64,000 nt of DNA from Gongronella butleri. Lineage: Eukaryota; Mucoromycota; Mucoromycetes; Mucorales; Cunninghamellaceae. This document shows positions 58,649 through 64,000 of this stretch, piece after piece. Both the position numbers and the translations under genes were made by a program. Numbering within the stretch: position 1 is the stretch's first letter; every line of letters starts with the position of its first letter. The stretch is from contig JAIWZP010000011.1 in NCBI GenBank assembly GCA_025201375.1, forward strand, positions 578,133 to 642,132, read 5' to 3'. A model generated the notes under the pieces. That model did not search any database and was not told where the DNA came from. It saw nothing but the letters and a program-made list of their open reading frames with translations.

Positions 58649-61065
58649 TCATGTCGTGATCGTGTGGTCGGTGATCTCCATGTTGTTTGCACCGGAATTG
58701 GTCAGCAACGAGAAGGTCGCCACCAACAGGATGGTGCCCACCGCGTCAATGGTCGCCGTCCTACAAAGAGCGACCGCATAAGCGTCTTCTGCTTTTCCCC
58801 CATTTTTCATATTCTTTTTTTTTCTTTTTGCATAAAGTCTTACAAGTAGGGGATCACATAGTTGTCCGGGTCGTAGCCCATTTTCCAAAAGGCCAGGGTC
58901 ATCCACTTGCCAACTTTGAGACAAAAGAAGGTCTGTTGGGCGAGAAAGAAAAAAAATGCGTCAGAGACAAGCCCATTTTGACATTTTCACGCGATTGGCT
59001 TTGCTTGAACACGCGCCCATGGAAGCACATTCATGTTGACTTACGCAGATCAGGCTCACGATCAGGTACGTGATGAAGAACCAAAAGTTGTAGTCGAGCG
59101 AGCCCATGTCGAATGCCCAGATGATGAACAAAAAGATCAATTGCACGGGAATGTTCATGAAGAAGAGCGCGCGCTCGACGGCGCGATAGTCCTCCTCGGT
59201 GTCTTGGTGCAGGCACGTGCTGATGCGCGACGCGTAGATCGAGCCGAGGTTGCCTGCAACGCCAATCAGCACGGGCGTCAGCAGCGCAATCCCCTTGTAC
59301 TTTTCAACATAGTGTTCCAAGACGACACCGGCAAGACTAGACAAAAACAAAAAGGCCAATGGACATGAGTGCCGGCTCATGAATGGCACCATTTCATCTT
59401 TTTTTTTTTTGTACCTGGAGATGATCATGGCAATGATGATGGGCGTCCATCCGGCGAACAAAAGAGGCTTGATGCGCTTGTTTCGCCACACAATGACACC
59501 AAAGACAGGCACGGCCAAGGTCATGGCCAAAAAGACAAACGTGCTCAGCAACGTCTCTATAAAAAGATGTGGTGTGGATGAGCCCCTCTGCGCGTGGGTT
59601 TGTTGGAGTGATGTTTTACCCATATGATCTTGGAGAATCATGGCGCAGCCGGCCAGCAGGATGAGCGTCACCACGTCGCCCGTCGCGGACGCCAAGGGAC
59701 ACGCAATGTTGTCTATGGCAACCAATGAGGTCAGATTGCTTGTTGTTTTTGATTTTTGATTTTTTTTTTTTTTTTACCAGGATTGATTTGGAACTGCCGG
59801 CAAATGAGGATCAGTGCGCACATAAAGACGCCGAGGATGGCGCTGGAAAAGGAAGCAGAGACCATGGAACTAGAGGTCATGTAGATGCTTTCATAGTAGG
59901 AGCTGATGCTGCCTGGTCTTGTGACAAGTCCAAGGGCAAACGATGCCAAGCCTGCAATGGCGCCGGCCACCAAGGCCTGCACCTGCAGCAACGCCAGGTT
60001 GCCCAGGATCAATTGTTTGCGCGTAGGTTTGTAATCCAATTCGCCCAAATTTGCCTATGCCAAATGAAGTAAGCCAACCTGTGCTCAATATGGGACGAGG
60101 AGGGAAGGGGAGCCCCGCTGGGCAACGCCCAAATTGTGTGTTTGTGTCTTTTTTTTCAACTTTTTACCGATGTGGAGAACCGGGAGGCGAGGATCATTTC
60201 CAGGTTGCCCTTGAGATTGAGCAAAATCGGCAAAAGAATGAATAATTCGGACGTGTTGGCAAACACCTGCCAATGCTGCCGTTTAAAAAAAAATGGAACG
60301 ATGAGAAAAAGGCGCCGATCCATTGCAAACCACGCGCTCGCGTGTGTTGCGCTGCCGAGCACCCGCATTGTCCAACAAGTTGCGAAAATGCCTCAAAGTC
60401 GCTCATCATGTCGTCATTGTATCTTTCCCATTGAGCTTGTTTACCTGGTACTCATCCATCAAGACCCCTGCGACAATCAAGCCCACGAGTGAAATGATGA
60501 GCGACGGCAACGACTGTGTAAACAGCGGCATGACGGATGCATAGGATTTGAGCGTGTGCAGGATGCGTGCATAGGTGCGGAGACCGACGTAGCACAAGTC
60601 AAAGACAAAGGTGATATCCATGAAACAGTGACCACAAAGGGCATGATCCAAGGGCAAAATGAAGAGAAAAAAAAGCGTGCAATAAATAAGAAAAAAAAAA
60701 AAGAGAAAAAGAGAGCCATGTGTGTCAGTTTGGGGATGATGCCCATTAAAAAAAAAAAAAGGAGGTGTAGGGAGAGAGCTTCAGGGGGAAGGAAGCGATT
60801 GCGCAAAGGAGTCACTGTGTACCTGAATGATTAGTCGCCAAGAGCGGTGGCTCGTGGGACTGGAGTGGTTGTGGAGACCGTGTTCGCCGTCGCCGTCGAG
60901 CATATTGGCCTCCTCGAGCAGGGCTTCCATGCTTTGCCGAAAAGACCCGCTGCGTTTGCGTTCCTGGACCTCCCCGTCGCGTCGACTAGGCGGCTCATCG
61001 TCGTCGTTGGCGTTCAATTGCGTGGAAAGCTCAATATAGTCATTCTTGGCGGCAAGGAGACTCAT
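58649..61065 (-). CDS. SLC41/MgtE-family magnesium transporter, 471 aa
   Basis: Membrane carrier of the SLC41 (eukaryotic MgtE-like) family, expected to move Mg2+. Exons (complement): 61065-60823, 60513-60445, 60266-60168, 60054-59778, 59712-59620, 59556-59415, 59336-59045, 58932-58844, 58760-58649. After a ~70-residue Ser/Glu-rich cytosolic head come two MgtE-like halves. The first has [20 protein letters not shown], then [20 protein letters not shown] and FSTSANLGELD. The second has [20 protein letters not shown] and [18 protein letters not shown]. The paired GNL-ASR-ST motifs are the family signature. The first intron is 309 nt, far longer than its neighbours. Vacuolar versus plasma-membrane location is not predictable. 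Confidence 0.9.
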
Positions 61066-61580
61066 AGGAAATGGGAAAAGAACGGATAAAAGAGACGTGC
61101 AATAGACACAGTCCCAAAACACACAAACAAAGCAAAAAAAAGGGAGGAAAAAAAGAAACAAAGAAGAAAAAAAAAATGAAATTTGGCAAAAAGAGGATGC
61201 TTTTTCAATTCCATGGCCGAGAATTGACGAGCGGGCGCTCAAACAGAAAAAAAAAATGGGGTGCAGCCCCCGTCCCTTTTGTTCTTCTCAATCCCTTTTC
61301 TCTACCCCTTTTTTCGAATTTTCATTTGAGCAGTAATGATTGCATTGTTCCTCTTCTCCTCTAAACACTTTTTTCATGGTCAATCGATTGCCATTGAAGA
61401 ATGTCATGATGAATAGAGGCCCGTGTCGATCTTCCTCTCCACGTTTTGCTCGTGTAACATTCATATCGTTCCTGCAATGAGCAATTGAGAAACCGCTTGC
61501 AAGTCCGCACAAGGCAACAAGCTCCAAAGAAAGTCTAGTGAGTCATTTTGCTTTCATTTCAATTCTGTATTTTCTTGATC
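61066..61580. promoter_or_regulatory. divergent promoter region, 515 bp
   Basis: Between the ATGs of the SLC41 gene (-) and the acetyltransferase gene (+). A-rich beside the SLC41 start (T-rich on its coding strand). No gene seen. Confidence 0.5.
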
Positions 61581-62240
61581 ATGGCGACGTACAGCAACCC
61601 GCAAATTGAATATGCTGGCACCAAGGAAGCATATGACAAATGCATGCAGGTGCGCATCATTGTCTTTGTGGACGAGCAAAAATATCCATTGCATACCGAG
61701 ACCGACGAGTAAGGCAACCAAGCAGGCACACAACATGGCTATTTTTAAGACACAACATAAAACACAAGCTGTCAAAATGAGCGTGATCATCCGTACAAAT
61801 GGGCTCATCTCACTTTTTTTCGCTTTTTTTGTTTTTTTTATTTTTTTTCTTTTTTTTGAAGCGAATACAATGATAAGAGCTTTGACTGGGTGGCGACGTG
61901 TGACAAGACTGTGGATGGTGGTGCGACTGAGCGTGTTGCTGTGGGCACCATTCGCCTGATTCCCGTGTCAGACACACTCGGCAAGCTTGGCCGCCTAGCG
62001 GTGATCAAGGACGCGCGCGGACTGCAGCTGGGGATGCGCCTCGTTGATTTTCTGCTCAAAGAATCCGTGTCGCGCGGCATGAATGATGTGGTCTTGCACG
62101 CTCAGTACGACAAACAGGCATTTTACGAGAAATTCGGCTTTGTTGTCGAGCAAGGCGACGAAAACACGTTTCTCGAAGACGGCACGCCACACATCCGCAT
62201 GTACTTTAGAAATATCGCTACCTATAAGCCCATTTTTTAG
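61581..62240 (+). CDS. GNAT-family N-acetyltransferase, 168 aa
   Basis: Acetyl-CoA-dependent acyltransferase of unknown substrate. Exons: 61581-61708 and 61862-62240. The N-terminus has YAGTKEAYDKCMQVRIIVFV, then DEQKYPLHTETD, the VFVDEQ word common in fungal GNATs of the ElaA-like group. The core has VAVGTIRLIPV and the acetyl-CoA motif A region KDARGLQLGMRLVDFLL (R-G-x-G-x-G/A type, here RGLQLG). The end has FYEKFGFVVEQGDENTFLED, typical of motif B, and a terminal IRMYFRN. The donor GTAAGG and an acceptor after a T-rich run restore TDDEYNDKSFDW. AATAAA follows directly after the stop (62242). Exon 2 is repeated in inverted orientation at 63571-63949. Confidence 0.88.
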
Positions 62241-62900
62241 AAATAAAATCACGAATTTTTGCATTTTTTCCCAATTTTGTGGTCGACACGCGTCGCTTTT
62301 TGCTTAAAGGTGCACAGGGTGGGGGGTTTCAATCCCCCCCTTCTATTCCGCCCTTTATCTTTTCGTGTTTCTTTCTTTTTTTCATTTTATCACTCATGCC
62401 CTCGCATCGCCGTACGCAGCTTCGACGCGAGAACTCTTTTGACCATTCGTTAGATAGCCCGAGCGACAGCGCGCGTATTGTGTCGTTTGGCGGCCGCGAG
62501 CCGTCCGTGTCGCCGATCAACCCTGCGCGCACGCCGTCCATGTTTAGCGCGCACGATCAGAGCCTGCTGGCGTCGCCATCGTCGCGTGGCGTGTTCCAGT
62601 CGCCTTTTGCCGCCGACTCGCCATTGTTGGGCCTCGACCAGTCGCCATCGTTCAACTCGGCGCGCGCCAACGACTCAATCATTTCGAAATACCACACGCG
62701 CCGCCTCTTGTTCAACGAGCCGTCCATGAACAGCCTCAATATCCATCCCGGTCAATTGACCGACACGCGCGAGAATCGCTTGCGCGTGCTCCGCCACGAC
62801 GCCATGGAAAATCATCTCGCAGAGAGTGCCATCTTTTTTGCAGAAAAAGTCATGGCCATCACCGGTAAAAAAAAAAAAAAACAGGATGAAAAATCAACAA
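61810..62900 (+). repeat. left arm of ~1.09-kb near-perfect palindrome
   Basis: Reverse complement of 62912-64000. Coordinates of matching bases sum to 125811 over most of the arm and to 125812 inside the central A-run. Only two homopolymer-length differences were found by eye (15 A versus 14 T near the centre; 8 T versus 7 A near the outer end). The arm covers most of the acetyltransferase intron, its exon 2, the intergenic region and CDC16 exon 1. Confidence 0.95.
62396..62864 (+). CDS. CDC16: APC/C subunit Cut9/CDC16 (APC6), first exon only
   Basis: 5' end of a TPR subunit of the anaphase-promoting complex. ATG at 62396 gives MPSHRRTQLRRENSFDHSLD, a Ser/Pro-rich disordered leader with many SP sites (likely kinase targets). 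The start of the TPR domain follows: NRLRVLRHDAMENHLAESAI, then FFAEKVMAITG. This last word matches the conserved RLRxLRHDA and EKVLxITG stretch of fungal Cut9. The exon ends in phase 1 at a GTAAAA donor, and the sequence turns back on itself 36 bp into the intron, so all downstream exons are missing. An upstream in-frame ATG at 62279 is thought to be leader sequence. Confidence 0.8.
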
Positions 62901-62911
62901 AAAAGGCAATG
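62901..62911. other. palindrome spacer (11 bp)
   Basis: AAAAGGCAATG is the only unpaired sequence between the two arms, flanked by CAACAA and TTGTTG. It lies inside the CDC16 intron 1 sequence. Confidence 0.9.
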
Positions 62912-62946
62912 TTGTTGATTTTTCATCCTGTTTTTTTTTTTTTTAC

Positions 62947-63415
62947 CGGTGATGGCCATGACTTTTTCTGCAAAAAAGATGGCACTCTCTGCGAGATGAT
63001 TTTCCATGGCGTCGTGGCGGAGCACGCGCAAGCGATTCTCGCGCGTGTCGGTCAATTGACCGGGATGGATATTGAGGCTGTTCATGGACGGCTCGTTGAA
63101 CAAGAGGCGGCGCGTGTGGTATTTCGAAATGATTGAGTCGTTGGCGCGCGCCGAGTTGAACGATGGCGACTGGTCGAGGCCCAACAATGGCGAGTCGGCG
63201 GCAAAAGGCGACTGGAACACGCCACGCGACGATGGCGACGCCAGCAGGCTCTGATCGTGCGCGCTAAACATGGACGGCGTGCGCGCAGGGTTGATCGGCG
63301 ACACGGACGGCTCGCGGCCGCCAAACGACACAATACGCGCGCTGTCGCTCGGGCTATCTAACGAATGGTCAAAAGAGTTCTCGCGTCGAAGCTGCGTACG
63401 GCGATGCGAGGGCAT
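62947..63415 (-). pseudogene. inverted copy of CDC16 exon 1 (truncated)
   Basis: Identical in translation to 62396-62864 but on the opposite strand, starting at the ATG at 63415 and ending at the same GTAAAA donor. It points toward the first copy, so neither can read into a full gene. If the palindrome is artefactual this copy does not exist in the genome. Confidence 0.85.
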
Positions 63416-63570
63416 GAGTGATAAAATGAAAAAAAGAAAGAAACACGAAAAGATAAAGGGCGGAATAGAAGGGGGGGATTGAAACCCCCCACCCTGTGCA
63501 CCTTTAAGCAAAAAGCGACGCGTGTCGACCACAAAATTGGGAAAAAATGCAAAAATTCGTGATTTTATTT

Positions 63571-63949
63571 CTAAAAAATGGGCTTATAGGTAGCGATATT
63601 TCTAAAGTACATGCGGATGTGTGGCGTGCCGTCTTCGAGAAACGTGTTTTCGTCGCCTTGCTCGACAACAAAGCCGAATTTCTCGTAAAATGCCTGTTTG
63701 TCGTACTGAGCGTGCAAGACCACATCATTCATGCCGCGCGACACGGATTCTTTGAGCAGAAAATCAACGAGGCGCATCCCCAGCTGCAGTCCGCGCGCGT
63801 CCTTGATCACCGCTAGGCGGCCAAGCTTGCCGAGTGTGTCTGACACGGGAATCAGGCGAATGGTGCCCACAGCAACACGCTCAGTCGCACCACCATCCAC
63901 AGTCTTGTCACACGTCGCCACCCAGTCAAAGCTCTTATCATTGTATTCG
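63571..63949 (-). pseudogene. inverted copy of the GNAT acetyltransferase exon 2
   Basis: Same protein sequence as exon 2 at 61862-62240, opposite strand, preceded (at higher coordinates) by the same T-run acceptor. Exon 1 would lie beyond the window, so whether this copy is complete is unknown. Confidence 0.85.
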
Positions 63950-64000
63950 CTTCAAAAAAAAGAAAAAAATAAAAAAAACAAAAAAAGCGAAAAAAAGTGA

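Larger units (their letters stand above)
62912..64000 (-). repeat. right arm of the palindrome
   Basis: Inverted copy of 61810-62900, running to the window edge, so its true length is unknown. Confidence 0.95.

Noticed and set aside
62300..62345. CAATCCCCCCC/GGGGGGTTT as a tRNA B-box or stem-loop gene
   Set aside because: No acceptor, D or anticodon arms can be formed around it.
62279..63136. 285-aa frame running through the palindrome centre
   Set aside because: Reads CDC16 exon 1, then intron, then the antisense of the inverted copy; not a real protein.
1..64000. CRISPR array, bacterial operon, prophage or biosynthetic gene cluster
   Set aside because: The window is eukaryotic with spliced genes; no regularly spaced short repeats and no cluster of pathway enzymes.

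Overview
The window is nuclear DNA of an intron-rich fungus, probably an early-diverging (Mucoromycota/Zoopagomycota-like) one. That placement is inferred from gene content: a Sin3 corepressor with PAH repeats, Pho80/Clg1-type cyclins, a DUF1752/DUF3295 nitrogen-regulator-like protein, a DUF7137-like GPI protein and Erv41. Introns are mostly 55-110 nt, begin with GTA and an A-run, and end with a long T-run before AG. I rebuilt exon structures by hand from splice sites, reading-frame phase and family conservation; every rebuilt coding sequence sums to a multiple of three.

Layout. 1-1009 is the 3' end of a ZIP zinc transporter. 1566-3065 (-) is an Erv41-type ER-Golgi cargo protein. 3.1-8.9 kb is gene-poor, with a tRNA-Leu(CAA), a small MGCC-starting protein and a doubtful small ORF. 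8971-11804 is a sugar transporter that needs a 5-nt microexon. 12317-12950 is a Pho80-like cyclin. 13-18.5 kb is a repeat-rich desert. 18546-25893 (-) holds a small acidic protein, a 1-Cys peroxiredoxin and SIN3. 26147-27077 is an FMN-binding Alr4036-like protein, transcribed divergently from SIN3.

28451-34587 is a kinesin-4-like motor of 1690 aa. 35843-38243 is a cytoplasmic peptide:N-glycanase carrying an L-type lectin-like domain. 38671-39739 is a GPI-anchored DUF7137-like protein. 39.7-45 kb is a second repeat desert, related to the first. 45092-46656 (-) is a choline/ethanolamine phosphotransferase. It is followed by an intronless kelch-like membrane protein (47264-48853), a Clg1-like cyclin (49227-51057), a DUF1752/DUF3295 protein (53305-54590), a severin (55091-56653, -) and an SLC41/MgtE magnesium transporter (58649-61065, -). 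The window ends with a GNAT acetyltransferase and the 5' end of APC/C subunit Cut9/CDC16.

That last segment (about 61.81-64.00 kb) is a near-perfect palindrome around an 11-bp spacer. It cuts CDC16 inside intron 1 and duplicates the acetyltransferase in inverted orientation. It is either a fold-back assembly or amplification artefact or a real inverted duplication.

The genes are mostly independent housekeeping functions: secretory traffic, ER quality control, lipid synthesis, transport, transcription, cytoskeleton and cell cycle. I see no operon-like cluster or biosynthetic pathway. The most unusual points are the palindrome, the 5-nt microexon, four GC-AG introns all with a GCAAGT donor, the glycanase-lectin fusion, and a dispersed satellite-like repeat family with higher-order structure.
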